Part shown: positions 46,353 to 58,264 of the stretch, piece by piece
Layout of the letters: every line of letters starts with the position of its first letter
Numbering within the stretch: the first letter of the stretch is position 1
Assembly: GCA_904066235.2 (NCBI GenBank)
Contig: CAJFCV020000003.1
Coordinates: forward strand, 11,842,001-11,906,000
Direction: 5' to 3'
Origin: Bursaphelenchus xylophilus
Lineage: Eukaryota > Nematoda > Chromadorea > Rhabditida > Aphelenchoididae
DNA length: 64,000 nt
Position numbers and translations under genes: made by a program
The notes under the pieces: generated by a model
Databases searched by the model: none
Seen by the model: only the letters and a program-made list of their open reading frames with translations
Told to the model about the DNA's origin: nothing

Positions 46353-47396
46353 GCTAGTCCGTTCGCAAAGTCGCTGGAGTGATTTTCGCGACATGCACTG
46401 TGCGAAAACAAAAGTTCAATTTGCACTGTGCAATTTGTCGGCTTTTGCACGGTGCAATGCTTTTTTGGGGTGTCGCTCGCAACGGAATCCTTCGATTGCG
46501 ACCCCGCTCGATTGCGACCTCGCATCGATTGCGACCCCGCATCGATTGCGACCCAAAATGGGGTAAAGCGACCCCGGGATAAAAATTCCTTGATTCTCTT
46601 CGGAAAAAACTTGCTTTAGGGGTTTTCGAGGGTGCTGATTTCGAAAATGATGTTAATTTTTCCTCTAGTACTACATAGTACTGTCTGATACTATATAGTA
46701 CGAAGTCAAAATATGGCTTTTAACGTTAATGGTGTTGTTTTGATGCTTAGTACTCTTCAAAAACACGTTTTAAAGACTTGGTGCTATATAGTACTGTCTG
46801 ATACTATATAGTACGAAGTGTAAATTTGGCCTCTAGGCGTTCGTGGTGTTGTTCTGGTGCTTAGTACGCCTATTTTTACTTCGTACTATATAGTATCAGA
46901 CAGTACTATATAGCACCAAGTCTTTAAAACGTGTTTTTGAAGAGTACTAAGCATCAAAACAACACCATTAACGTTAAAAGCCATATTTTGACTTCGTACT
47001 ATATAGTATCAGACAGTACTATATAGCACCAAGCCTTTAAAACGTGTTTTTGAAGAGTACTAAGCATCAAAACAACACCATTAACGTCAAAAGCCATATT
47101 TTGACTTCGTACTATATAGTATCAGACAGTACTATGTAGTACTAGAGGAAAAATTAACACCATTTTCGAAATCAGCACCCTCGAAAACCCCTAAAGCAAG
47201 TTTTTCCCGAAGAGAATCAAGGAATTTTCATCCCGGGGTCGCTTTACCCCATTTTGGGTCGCAATCGATGCGGGGTCGTAATCGATGCTGGGTCGCAATC
47301 GATGCGGGGTCGCAATCGATGGAATTCCTCGCAACCTAACTTTTCTGCACAGTGCAAACGTCAAAAATTACTCTGGCGACTTTGCGAACGGACTAG
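46353..47396. mobile_element. 1.04-kb foldback element (family C ends, nearly perfect palindrome)
   Basis: Ends GTCCGTTCGCAAAGTCGC and GCGACTTTGCGAACGGAC, flanked by TA. Arms pair over about 480 bp. Inside each end is a short tandem of ATCGATTGCGACCC (46490-46558; 47253-47325). The core is a series of GTACTGTCTGATACTATATA units: two in the left arm (46676, 46789) and three inverted in the right (46880, 46992, 47105). No transposase frame. Confidence 0.88.
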
Positions 47397-47459
47397 TAAA
47401 AAAAATGACAGAACAGGGTAGGTCAGTAAAAAGTACAAAGTTTGTTCTACATATAAAAA

Positions 47460-47840
47460 AAGTGGGAAGTGCGACACGCAGATTTAGCTCGCTCTTTGTA
47501 GGTGTAGGCAAAATATTCAACGATCCTTGCGGCCGGGAGAGAGAGCGCGAAATTCGGAGAGATATAAGAGAATGAGCACTTTTTGGACATACCTTTGCCA
47601 GTTTCATACGGGAAAAATTGATCTTTATAAAAGCCTTGTCTACAGTAGAAATAATCACCGAACTTTTCGTGCGAAAATTCTCAAGAAAAAATTCACATTT
47701 CTGTCGACTTTCGACCCAAAAATCTCGGTCGTTTCTGCAAATCGCAAACTAGGAGTCTCGGATATGCCATATAAAGAATTATTCTAAATTTGGTCCAGTG
47801 TCATCAAAATCTAAGCCTCGCACTTTGCAGTTCTTCACCT
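47460..47840. mobile_element. Family D foldback element
   Basis: GTGGGAAGTGCGACACGCAG at left, AAATCTAAGCCTCGCACTT at right; interior GGCCGGGAGAGAGAGCGCG. Confidence 0.7.
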
Positions 47841-48189
47841 GTAAAGATGACAACAAAAAATTATTTAAAAAATTACATTAGAACCTAAGGAGCGTTCCGG
47901 TTTTCCGAAGTAGGATGTCAATGGACCCTATCTGTCTGGAATTTTGTTCGAATAACAACAAAAACATCCTTTGTTTGTACTCCGGCAAGAACAAGCATGT
48001 CCTTTAACAATGTAAGTCATTTGTCTTCTGGTCAGCCCCAATGCCGAAGATCGCATTGAATAGTTGCTGCCTCAGGTGCAAGAGAACTTGAGGACCAAAA
48101 TCAAGATCGACCAGATGTTTGGACCTTTGTAAATAACAAAAACGTTAACAACGGTGATGTAATCAATGAATTATAGCGATTACTTTTGA

Positions 48190-48650
48190 AGAGGGAATAC
48201 TCATAGTGGGACGTTATGTTTTTGATGAAAGTTGGCCAAAGTTTAGATAACTTCTTTGTAAAACATATGCCAGATTTCTAGCTTGCGCTCTGCAGAAACG
48301 ACCGAGATTTTTGGCTCGGAAGTTGAAAAAAAATTGGCACTTTTTTGCGAATTTTGGCATGAAAAAGACTCACACATATTTCTACTGTAGAGAGTGATGT
48401 TTCCACAAAAAATCATTTTTTTCCACGAAAAACTGGCAAAAATACGGCCAAAAAGGGGTTTGTTTTTTCTCTGACGGCTCTCCTCATTTCGCGTACTCTC
48501 TCGCCCGCAAAGATCGCTGAATATCTCCGCCGCGCCTGCAAAATACGATCCTATATTTTCAGGATTTGATATGTGGCCAATGCCTGAAATGTAAGCAAAA
48601 AATGAAAAAAAAAATTTCAGCGTCACACTTGGGACACAATCCTTGTTTTT
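48190..48650. mobile_element. Family D foldback element, inverted and diverged
   Basis: AGATTTCTAGCTTGCGCTCT, CGACCGAGATTTTTGGC and TTCGCGTACTCTCTCGCCC are family D interior blocks. Ends weak (AGCGTCACACTTGGGACAC). Confidence 0.65.
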
Positions 48651-48893
48651 CCAAGTCATCTTTTAGTCCTTTTCATTTGCTGAAAACCCCATTAAAAATT
48701 GATCAGCTTTGTAAACAATTCGCTATACGAAGGCCAGTTTCGACATCAGCCAGCTTTTTACTGCATAGTACGTTCGCAAAGGCGCTAAAGTGATTTCAGA
48801 CCTCCAGCAGCGGCTGGTCGTTGCAAAGTGATGATGGGCGATTCCAAGGCGCGACTAATCCACATTATTTTTCCCGACAGACTGATATTAGTC

Positions 48894-49072
48894 CGTTTGG
48901 AGAGTGGCTGGAGGGATTTCTGGCGACATACGCTGTGCAAAAAAATCAGGTGCGACAGCGCAAAAAAGCCTACTGCACGGTGCAAAAAACGAAAGTTGCA
49001 CAGTGCAAGGTAAAGTTTTATTTCTAACTGTGCTTGTCGCAAAATCACCCCAACGACTTTGCCAAAGGACTA
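48894..49072. mobile_element. Family C element
   Basis: AGTCCGTTTGGAGAGTGGCTGG at left, ACGACTTTGCCAAAGGACTA at right; interior CACGGTGCAAAAAACG and GTTGCACAGTGCAAG. A family A right half (48790-48890) and a truncated A2 left half (49073-49182) abut it. Confidence 0.75.
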
Positions 49073-49222
49073 CCAGTCTGTCGGGAAAATAATGTGGATT
49101 TGTGGCGCCTTGGAATTGCCCATCATCGCTTTGCGAATGCTAGCCGCAACTGGAGATTTGATGCGCGACTGCACCTTTTTATCAACAGGGAAAAACATTT
49201 AATTTGCGACAACCAGCTACTA

Positions 49223-49377
49223 TCGGTCTGACGGGAAAATAACGGCGGATCGTCGCAGCAAAATGTCTCGCCTCGCCGCTATCGCGCGCCAAGTCCCAAG
49301 CCGCGGCTTACAGTCGCCAATCGATGATGGGCGATTCCGAGGCGCGACGATCCGCCGTTATTTTCCCGACAGACTGA
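49223..49377. mobile_element. Family A MITE, subfamily A3, 155 bp
   Basis: TCGGTCTGACGGGAAAATAA then CGGCGGATCGTCGC; right GCGACGATCCGCCG and the inverted end. A second copy of the last 19 bp follows directly (49378-49396). Confidence 0.88.
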
Positions 49378-49887
49378 TATTTTCCCGACAGACTGATAGT
49401 AAGGGTCTATACCGGAAATTACCACCGTCTTTTGCCCCCAACCACCCCACGCTTTCTCTAAACTACAAAACTTTTTTAATTTATCCGCGCCGACAATGCC
49501 CCCATCCCCTCACAGACTCAAAATAAAAAAGAGACACAAAACAAAAAACAAATTAAAGGAATGCCGGAACGTAAATTCCATTACTTCCTGAATTGGGGGA
49601 TAATTCGATTAAAAGGCGGAACAAAAACCCTCTGCAGCCGCACATGATATGGCCCCCGATTAAAAGTCGGGTATCGATTAATCAGGCCAAAGCAGTTGAT
49701 TTCTTGACGCGACAACAATCCGAGTGTCAAATGGTATGATATATAGGCGTAAATATGGGCGCCGATAATTGGTCTTTTCAGAGCAGGTGTTTGCGGCGAA
49801 ATGGATTAGAAGATAATGGTGTGATAAAGGTCTATAGAGCAGCGGATTTGTGGTCATCAATAATATAAGGTCACATTGGAGGCGTTA

Positions 49888-50040
49888 TCAGTCTGTCGGG
49901 AAAGTAATGAGCGATTTGGCGCATCGAAAATCGCAACGCCGCCGAGAAAATGAATTGTGTCGCGACAAAATCGAATTGCATTTCACTTCAGCGACGCGAT
50001 CGGCGCAACGACATTGTGCTCATTGTTTTCCCGACAGACA
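49888..50040. mobile_element. Family A MITE, subfamily A1
   Basis: TCAGTCTGTCGGGAAAGTAA at left; right end CATTGTTTTCCCGACAGACA. Confidence 0.85.
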
Positions 50041-50410
50041 GCTGCTGGGCGTGGTAAGATGCAAAAGGCTCCAAAAAAGCCGAACAGGCCCCCAAAAGTG
50101 GAAGTTTTTTCATTATGTCGATTATTTTCCCAAAAAACTTATAATTTGGCTAAAGGAGCGTATAGTAAAAGATCGTTGCTCATTTTTTATCACTTATCAT
50201 GAAAGGTTTCAGCTACAGAAGGTTATAACTACATCATTCATCGCATGAGCTTCAATTTTACGTCGGCAAGGGTCGAACTCAGCTCTTTCCAAGTCTTCTG
50301 CTCATCGCATTGCCACTCTACTACAGTACACGATAACGGGCAAGAAGGACTTTCATGTCTTCGAACCGTTCGGTTCGCGTCGCAAAGCCATCAGCACGGT
50401 GCAAAGGAAA

Positions 50411-50700
50411 AACGCACTGTCGCTTCGAAAGTCGCATCGCTGCCGAGAAAATTAATTGTGTCGTGACAAAATATCAATCTGTCGGAAAAATAACAGCGGA
50501 TCGTCGCAGAAAAATGTCTCGCCTCGCCGCTATCGCGCACCAAATCTCAAGCCGCGGCTTGCAGTCGCAAAGCGATGATGGGCGATTCCGAAGGGCGACG
50601 ATCCGCCGTTATTTTCCCGACAGACTGATAAAATTTCTTTTCACTTCAGCGACCCGATCGGCGCAGCGTCAGAGTGCTCATTATTTTACCGACAGACGGA
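50411..50700. mobile_element. Family A1 element split by an A3 insertion
   Basis: The A1 interior (GTCGCTTCGAAAGTCGCATC ... GTGACAAAA) breaks at TA 50472-50473 and resumes after TA 50629-50630 (AAATTTCTTTTCACTTCAGC) to its right end at 50700. The left end of the A1 copy is lost. Confidence 0.85.
50474..50628. mobile_element. Family A MITE, subfamily A3, 155 bp, nested insertion with TA duplication
   Basis: TCAATCTGTCGGAAAAATAA then CAGCGGATCGTCGC; right end complete. Removing it with one TA restores the A1 sequence, which proves both borders and the TA target duplication. Confidence 0.92.
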
Positions 50701-50891
50701 GACCAATTTTTTCTAACGGCTTTTTTGGCGCGACGGCAGAAACGTGTAAGTTTACCGTGGACAAAAAGATCTCCCGAACTCCGGAATGACTACAAAGCAA
50801 TATTTTGCTATTGGAACACCTTTGTTTTTGCGGAATTGAGCTTGCTTTGACTTGGAAAAGGATCAAATAATTATCAATTTTGATCAAAATA

Positions 50892-51034
50892 TCAGTCTGT
50901 CGGGAAAATAATGTGGATTTGTCGGGCCTTCAAATCGTCCATCATCGCTTTGCGACGGCTAGCCGCGACTGGAAATTTGATGCGCGACTCAAATTTTGTT
51001 TTGACAAATCCACATTATTTTCCCGACAGACTGA
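50892..51034. mobile_element. Family A MITE, subfamily A2
   Basis: Perfect ends; subterminal TGTGGATTTGTCGGGCC and GACAAATCCACA. Confidence 0.88.
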
Positions 51035-51612
51035 TAACAAGGTATTTGAATATTAAAAAATGCCTTTTTTTAATAAACTTAGTCTCGTTGAACTTCATGT
51101 TTTTCTGATTGATCAAGCACTGCCAAAAGCGTAAATCAAAGGCCCTGTTCCGAAAGTCGCAAGACCCTCGGGGCACAAACAAGATAAATTTCGCAGGGGA
51201 AAAAACTAATGGTTGTCACAGCCGGAGGGCCAATCTTCAATCTTCGTTGAATCCGAGCGCCTGCAAACAAACGTCCCCGGGAATTTTTTTGATTAGAAAA
51301 ACCAGCTCATTTCCGCATCAATCGTTCGGATCTTAATTGAAAATTGCGCTACGGTCAAAGGCGGAAAAACAATCGAGTAATTGCAAAAGAAACCGCAGAG
51401 TCAACAAGAAATTGCAGGGAAATTTTTGGGCAAAAGGTAGTAGGTAGACGAGGAGAAAATGTAGGTTTTTGAGATTATCTTTGCTTGTAAAGTCGCAAAA
51501 GGACCAAAAAATTGTTATAAAAAGAAAGGTTTCATAATAAAAAGGCTCATTTTGACTTGAAATCGACTCTTGGGATCTCTGAAATAGCTCGTTATAGACA
51601 GGATTTGTCGTA

Positions 51613-51748
51613 TCAGTCTGTCGGGAAAATAATGTGGATTTGTCGCAGCAAAATTTCTGGCCTTGTCGAAGCCGCAAACCAAATCTCCAGCCGTCGCAAA
51701 GTAACCGATAATTGCCCAGGGGTCCACATTATTTTCCCGACAGACTGT
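51613..51748. mobile_element. Family A MITE, subfamily A2
   Basis: Left TGTGGATTTGTCGCAGC; right GGGGTCCACATTATTTTCCC. Right end TGT instead of TGA. Confidence 0.85.
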
Positions 51749-51762
51749 TACTATCATAATTA

Positions 51763-51908
51763 TTGGTCTGTCGGGAAAATAATGAGCCCTGTTGCATCCA
51801 AAATCACAAAAAAAAATGAATTTTGTCGCGTCAAAATCAAATTGCTCTTCGCTTCAGCGGCACGATTGTCGCAGCGACAAAGTGCTCATTATTTTCCCGA
51901 CAGCCCAA
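51763..51908. mobile_element. Family A MITE, subfamily A1
   Basis: GGTCTGTCGGGAAAATAATGA at left, CATTATTTTCCCGACAGCCC at right, beside the A2 copy at 51613. A solitary left end follows at 52076-52120. Confidence 0.83.
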
Positions 51909-52634
51909 TAATTGAAAACCAAAACATGGAAAAACGGAGAACATACGAAAAATCCCCTTCCAATCAGACTCTGACATATGCCATATGGTTTGATACGAAA
52001 GGAATTGAAAAAGATAAAAAGGCGAATGAAAAACATGATGTCTAAAAGGTCAGTGTTTGTCGATTGATACTATCATTGTGTCGGGAAAATAATTGGCACT
52101 CTGTCGCATTGAAAATCGCCGTTTGGAGAGACGCGACAAACGTCTCCGCAGACATTTCAAGGCGTGTACTTTTATGTCAAAAAGTCATCATTTTTTGTCC
52201 GACCAAACTTTCTATTTTTTCCAAAAAATCAAAAATTTTTTTTATCACTTATGCCTTGCATTCCTCAAATTTCATCACCCCATTTACATAAGATACATGT
52301 TAAACCGAAATTCCAACTTTTTCCGCCAGTTAAAAGTAATGGATTTTGGTTCCATTTCCCCCTCCAAGAAGCTCAATTTCCGATGGCTGGAATTTGAGTT
52401 TGCCATTTCCTATCCATCCATCATCCCCAAATCATTGGCCATAAGCTGAATGGCCGAGGAAGTGGTGCAAAAATAGGTCGGATCTTTGGGGAAATTGGAC
52501 AAAAAGAGTTACAAATCAAGGAAAGCAAGCACCTTGATTCAATAAAATTTATGGGGAGAAATCAATTTCATAGGCATTTTGAAAATGATTTTATGTCAAA
52601 TTACGCGTTTTTATAGCAATTACTCTCTAAAATA

Positions 52635-52736
52635 TCAGTCTGTCGGGAAAATAATGAGCCGCGACATAGTTCACTTTCTCGGCGGCGGTGCGATTTTCAA
52701 TGCACCACAGGGCTTATTATTTTCCCGACAGAGTGG
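52635..52736. mobile_element. Deleted family A1 element, 102 bp
   Basis: Both ends present, but most of the left interior is gone; it keeps GGCGGCGGTGCGATTTTC. Confidence 0.82.
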
Positions 52737-52746
52737 TAGTACTATA

Positions 52747-52808
52747 TCAGTCTGTCGGGAAAATAATGTGGATTCGTCGGGCCTTGCTCATTATTTTTCC
52801 GACAGACA
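52747..52808. mobile_element. Minimal family A element, 62 bp, A2 left end and A1 right end
   Basis: Left TGTGGATTCGTCGGGCC, then immediately GCTCATTATTTTTCCGACAG. The smallest copy in the window. Confidence 0.82.
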
Positions 52809-52811
52809 GAA

Positions 52812-53310
52812 TCCGTTCGTAATGTCGCTGAGGTAATTTTTAAAGTTTGCACAGTGCAGAAAAATAAGGAGGAGAGCGACAACCCAAAAAAGTCTATTGC
52901 ACAGTGCAAAGTGAACTTTTAATTTTCACACAGTGCAAAAAAGTCAACATGCACTGTGCGCCGCAAAAGAAGAGGAGGGTTTGGCCCTTGCACTGTGCAG
53001 AAAAAATTATTTTCAGGGTGCGAGCGACAGCCCAAAAAAGCCTATTGCACGGTGCAAAAAGCAAGAAATTGCACAGTGCAAAGTGAACTTTTAGTTTTCG
53101 CACAGTGCACGTCGCAAAAATCGCTTCAGCGACGTAGACTTTTTTCGCGGCGCACAGTGCATTTCTCAGCTTTTTGCACTGTGCAATGTCTGTCGCGAAC
53201 TCAAGATTCACATTGCGCCGCAGCGATTTTTCAATTGCACGGTGCAAAAGGTCAACTGCACAGTGCGGAAAATTTGCGACGAAAATTCTACGCACTTTCT
53301 GGAACGACTA
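52812..53310. mobile_element. Compound of family C and family B elements
   Basis: Starts CGTTCGTAATGTCGCTGAGG (family C end). It carries at least eight TGCACAGTGCA or TGCACTGTGCA sites, and ends near 53310 with a family B end (CTACGCACTTTCTGGAACG). Confidence 0.7.
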
Positions 53311-55119
53311 GTAGCAGAAAATACTCTCTATAAATAGCATATTTTTGACTCCCCCACGACTTGCAATGCCAACTTTTCTATGAAAATTGCAAATGTTCTG
53401 CGAATCTATATACTCGATTTCTCAACCCTTTCCTCCACAATACATCCGGCAATTGTGTCTCCGAAAACGGCAAGTTTTCCCTCCAAATAGCCATTAATTT
53501 CGCAAAAGTAAGAAAGGGATCGGGGCCTTGAGAGATTACCATACTGTAGCTCTACCGGGAATGCCGGCAGATAATGAGGCCGTTCTTTGAGCGGGGCCGA
53601 AGAGAATCGACAATTGCTCGGCAGCTCGTTTGTTATAATGAAAGGCCAGTTGACTTGAGTGGGAATTCAAAAAGGAAACCAAAGGAGAGGAGTGCTCTCC
53701 CAATTTTTTTGGGGACCAATATCATTGAAAGTGGATCAAAAAGTCTTGTCTTGTATTTTGTCAAGACCTTGCTATAGGTCAAGTAATAAGGGTCCCTAAT
53801 CTAGTTCTACCCAAGATCCCCAGCCCTATGCGAATACAACGACAACGACTACACAAACAAGCGACAATACAACTCACTATGCCCAAGGCAACAACTTCAA
53901 TATGAACTCACAATGCTTGACTCCACCAACACAAGAGACCATAGACAAATCAATAGACAAATAGTAAATACAGTAGACTTTATTGGACACAACCGCATAC
54001 GCGGGAAAAGACAAAACACGAATAATACAATCATAATTGGCGATTTCTCTTCCTTTTATACCAATTTGTCGGTCACTCCGTGGGAATATGCAAATTCGCA
54101 CGCGAAGTCGTGACAATTTGCAACCAAAATGAAAAAAACAGCTTATAAAAGAAGTTTTCACTGCTACCTAGTAACTATGATGTGTCAGCGTCTTCTACGA
54201 TCCTTGAGGATTATAATAACACCAATCCGAGACCAGCAGCGACTGGCAAAGGGACATGACTTGAGTTGCTTCATACCCTACCAAAATCGAGGCACTTCCG
54301 ATTTTTTAGCAATAGAAGCTTTCGGCTTAGCGGTAAGGCTGAGCAACACACCCCAGATGAAGCTTCGATAAGCCCTCTATTAGCCGATATGTACGTTGAA
54401 ATAAAAAGTGATCCGAGCTAGAAAATAATCGACTTCAAACCTTAGCGAAAAAATGGTCATAACATTGTATAAAACCTAATAGTTTAGAGAAAAAGGAGTG
54501 TGGTTGAAGGGCTAAAGACGGTGATAACTTCTGGCATAGGTTCTTAATAGTACAGTGGCAAAGTCGCTGTACTTTTTACTGCACAGTGGATGTCGCAGAA
54601 ATCAAAAAAGACTGTGCAAACGCACTCTTTTTTCGAGAAGGTCCTCTGAAAATCTCCAATAATTTTTTCAATTTTCAGAGTCCAAAAATCACATCACCAT
54701 AAAAAGCATGTTTTTACAGTAAGCCCAAGACATTTTTACTGCCCATAGATGGCTGTGACTTGCCCAAAAAAGTGTCCGATTACTGCCTAATTCCACTTTA
54801 TGAATGGCATAACCGACAAAGCGCAGAGATGGAAAAGTAAAACAAAATAAAAAATTTTGGTGCTCATTGGGACATCACTAATACCACCACGGCCGCAGTC
54901 ACACTTCCCTTTTCTTCTCTGATTGTGGCGGGAAACGTTTGCAGAGGAGCGTACATGACATCAAGAAGATGCAAAAAATTGGGCAATAAAAATAAATTGG
55001 GGGAGAATGGGATTGGAGAATTGCAAAAAAGTTTATATTCTCGGCTCAAAGAACGGCATAGAATTTTTTTAAAATTTTCGAGAAAATAGCTGTGGGAGGC
55101 TACTTTTAAAAAAAAGGGG

Positions 55120-55275
55120 GGGGGGTTGCTCAAAGTGCGGCGCTCAGATTTTTATGAAATTTGGCACAAATTTCGACAATTTTTTTCTAGCACATATGCG
55201 AGGTTTTTAGCTCCACAAACAGGCGAGATTTTTAGTCCAAAAGTTTGCCAAAATTCGACAATTTTTAAACCTTTT
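55120..55275. repeat. Family D left-half fragment
   Basis: GCTCAAAGTGCGGCGCTCAG, then GATTTTTATGAAATTTGGCA and GCGAGGTTTTTAGCTCC. Preceded by a G run (55115-55124). Confidence 0.6.
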
Positions 55276-55461
55276 TTGTTCCCTCTACATTACAGGGTCT
55301 TTCAAGAAACGTGAAGGAAAGTCGGAGGCTATAACGTCCGGCGGAGGCGGCGCAGAGACTTCGTTTTTGGAATATGTATTTTTAAGCGACATTAATTCTT
55401 GCCTATCAAATAACAAGATTTTAAAGGGCAAACTGAGGTCGCTACGGCCTTTTGAAGTAGG

Positions 55462-56902
55462 TAGAGGTGGCAATCGGGCCGGGCACGTCAAGAAAAAATA
55501 AAAGAAAAACGGGCGCCCAATGAAAAAGCCTAGAATTTTTTTTGGCATTCTGCCCTGTGCAAATCCGTTTTTGTCCAAATGATTTGCAATATTTTGACAT
55601 AAAGATTAATAGTAAATCACAAGATATTGATACCAATAGAAAGCTCGAGAGCTGCTTAAGCTAATAGAGCCAAAATATACCCATAATCGTAGTATTTTGA
55701 CAGTTTTCCATGGCGAAGAATACAACGTCTAAATAAAAGTTTGTATCGACGATACCGAGTCAGAGAGCGCTGGAAGGAGGTATAGGCTCCACGTCAAAAA
55801 AATCCTTAAACTGTTCTTCGAGTATCTACACCGGTCCCGTCCCGCTTGATGGGACAGTTTTTTTGATATTCGGCCTTGAAATTTGCACTATTTTTAGCCT
55901 AGCTCGAACCATGTTCAGAAAATGCGTCACGATGACACCCATTTAGAATGTACCAGCGGTATAAAAAACAGTTGTATACGACTAGCAGCACTCCCTAGAG
56001 TTCCCATAAAAAAAATTAGGTTAAAAAATTGTTGTTATGTGCAATTTGGATGACAGGTTTTATGAATTTTTTTTCGCTGTGAGAACCTTTGCAATGCCCG
56101 CAATTTCTTGACGTGCCGGGCCGGGCCGATTTTTGCGGCCCGGCCCGCGGGCCGAAGTGACCAGGCCGGCCCTGGGCTTTTTCAAATTTGCTCAGGCCCG
56201 GCCCGGCCCGGTGAAAGCCCAGGCCGGCCCGGCCCGGCCCTGTTTGGCCCGCTAATACAAAAAGGTTGGATAAAAGTCCTTGCATTTTCTATTGGAAGTT
56301 TTTATGCTTTCCAGAAGGTTTATACGTGTGTATAAGTGAAATTAAAACGTCTAGTCGGATGACTGGGACAGCCGAGCAGGTATGTAAAGCCTAGCCAAAA
56401 AGTTGAAATGTGTCGATTTTTTTATCCTATAGGAAATTAGGTATGGAAAAATATGGGCGTTACAAGGCAACATGTTTTATCAAAAACTGCTTAAACACTT
56501 TCATTTACATCAAGTCATCAAGTTACAGTGAAATGTTTAATTTTATCATCAAAAATTCGGAGATTTTCGCCCGACCCTTGTATATTTAGGTGGCATTTTA
56601 CATATACATAATCAGGGATTTTAAGGAGTTTAAAAAGGTAGTAAAACAGCATATAGGTCAAAAAGGTTTAATTTAATATCCATGCATCAATTCTGCAAAG
56701 CATTTGTGCTTTATTTTGCAGGTTTAATATAAAATTTTTTTTTGACTTTTGTACTTTCCGGGCCGGGCCGGGCCGAAAGTCGCGGCCCGGCCCGTGGGCC
56801 GAAGCGGTCAGGCCGGCCCAGGGCTTTTTCAAATCTGCTCAGGCCCGGCCCGGCCCAATCACCGGGCCCGGCCGGGCCGGCCCAGCCCGATTGCCACCTC
56901 TA
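55462..56902. mobile_element. hAT-type nonautonomous element with GGCCGGGCC arrays
   Basis: Terminal inverted repeats TAGAGGTGGCAATCGGGC and GCCCGATTGCCACCTCTA, bordered on both sides by the 8-bp direct repeat GAAGTAGG (55454-55461 and 56903-56910), which is the hAT hallmark. 1441 bp without a transposase frame. Two GC-rich blocks of about 130 bp (56107-56240; 56756-56890) with repeated GGCCGGGCC share CAGGCCGGCCC and GGGCTTTTTCAAAT. GGGCACGTCAAGAAA at 55480 is inverted at about 56103. Confidence 0.9.
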
Positions 56903-56934
56903 GAAGTAGGCCACTTTTACCCCCGAAAACCAGG

Positions 56935-58165
56935 GGCCTGTTTCACTAACATAAAAATAAATAAAAGAGAAGTAGGGGGGAGCGAGAGAGCATCGAAAAC
57001 GTGTTTGCGAACGAGAGAAACCGGACGAAAAGCAGAAGTAGCCTACTTCTCTTTCGGAGTGACTTTTTGCGTCCAAAACCGGGGTTGGCGGCAGAATTTT
57101 GGCCATAACTTTTTTCTCAGTTGGTCTAGGAACACCCTTCAAAAAACCAAATAAAGCTGACGGTTGAGACTACAACATATCCAAATTTCGTTGTTTTATT
57201 TTCAAGAGTAGATTAGTTATATAGCTTAAAGTACAGGGTACATTTACACTGAAGATACGAAATTTTTTATTTCTCGGTCAATTTCAAAATGTTGACGCTT
57301 TAATTTATACCAGTCGATAGCCCATCTTTTTTTCCATAAGGATTTTTTAGAGGGCCAATTGTAGGTCTTATTATGGCTGAGTTATGGCAAATTTACCTCC
57401 ATTTTTGTCATAAAAAAACTCCGGAAAAGAGCCCTTAAATCAAATGAAGAGGAAAGTTCGCCCCTTTCGGACCGACTTTTCATGGTTAAAAACGGAGGTT
57501 ACCTTGATTAAATTGCTCGTAACTCTATCAGTTTATGATATATCGTCACCCTTCAAAAACAATAATTTAGCTAAAAAACGACTCTACACACTGATATGAA
57601 ATTTGCAATTATTCTTATAAAACTTGATGAGAAAAATTCGTTTTTATTCCGTGAAGAAGGAAAAACGAGATGGTTGGCCGTACTACTGTAAAATTAGCGG
57701 TCCGCCGGGGTATCAAACGAATTCAAAAGACATATTGTCTAAAACTACATGAAAAACTCTATGTGTTGTTCTTTGGAGGGTTTCAATCCGAAAAGTTTCA
57801 CCCAAGTTATGGAAATTTTAAGCTAAAATTTAGCCAATTTTCTCAAAAATTAAAGCACGCGTACTTTACGATTTTTTTAAGGACGGGTTTTGGCACCACA
57901 GCAATGAAAATAATCTTGGTGATAGCTGAAACTGTCAGCTTCATTCTAAATTTTGAAGGGTGTTCCTAGACCAACTGAGAAAAAAGTTATGGCCAAAATA
58001 CTGCCGCGAACCGCGGTTTTGGACGTAAAAAGTCACTCCCGCAAAAGTAGGCTACTTCTGCTTTTCGTCCGGTTTCTCTCGCTCGCAAACGCGTTTTCGG
58101 TGCTCTCTCGCTCCCCCCTACTTCTCTTTTATTTATTTTTATGTTAGTGAAACAGGCCCCAGTGT
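56935..58165. mobile_element. Element with ~215-bp terminal inverted repeats
   Basis: Left arm about 56935-57150 and right arm about 57950-58165, both from GGGGCCTGTTTCACTAACAT to GGTCTAGGAACACCCTTCAA. The 800-bp centre has no convincing frame. The Arg-rich reading frames in the arms are shadows of the repeat. Confidence 0.82.
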
Positions 58166-58264
58166 TTTTTCGGTTGGGAATGATCTCGAAATTTCGGACT
58201 TTTTCGATTGAAAATCGGTACGAAAATTACGTCAATAATTGTTTTACGAACAGAGAAGGTGGAA

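Noticed and set aside
53877..54161. 94-aa minus-strand frame
   Set aside because: No splice-consistent neighbours or recognisable motif; the ACAACGACAACGACTACACA stretch is low complexity.
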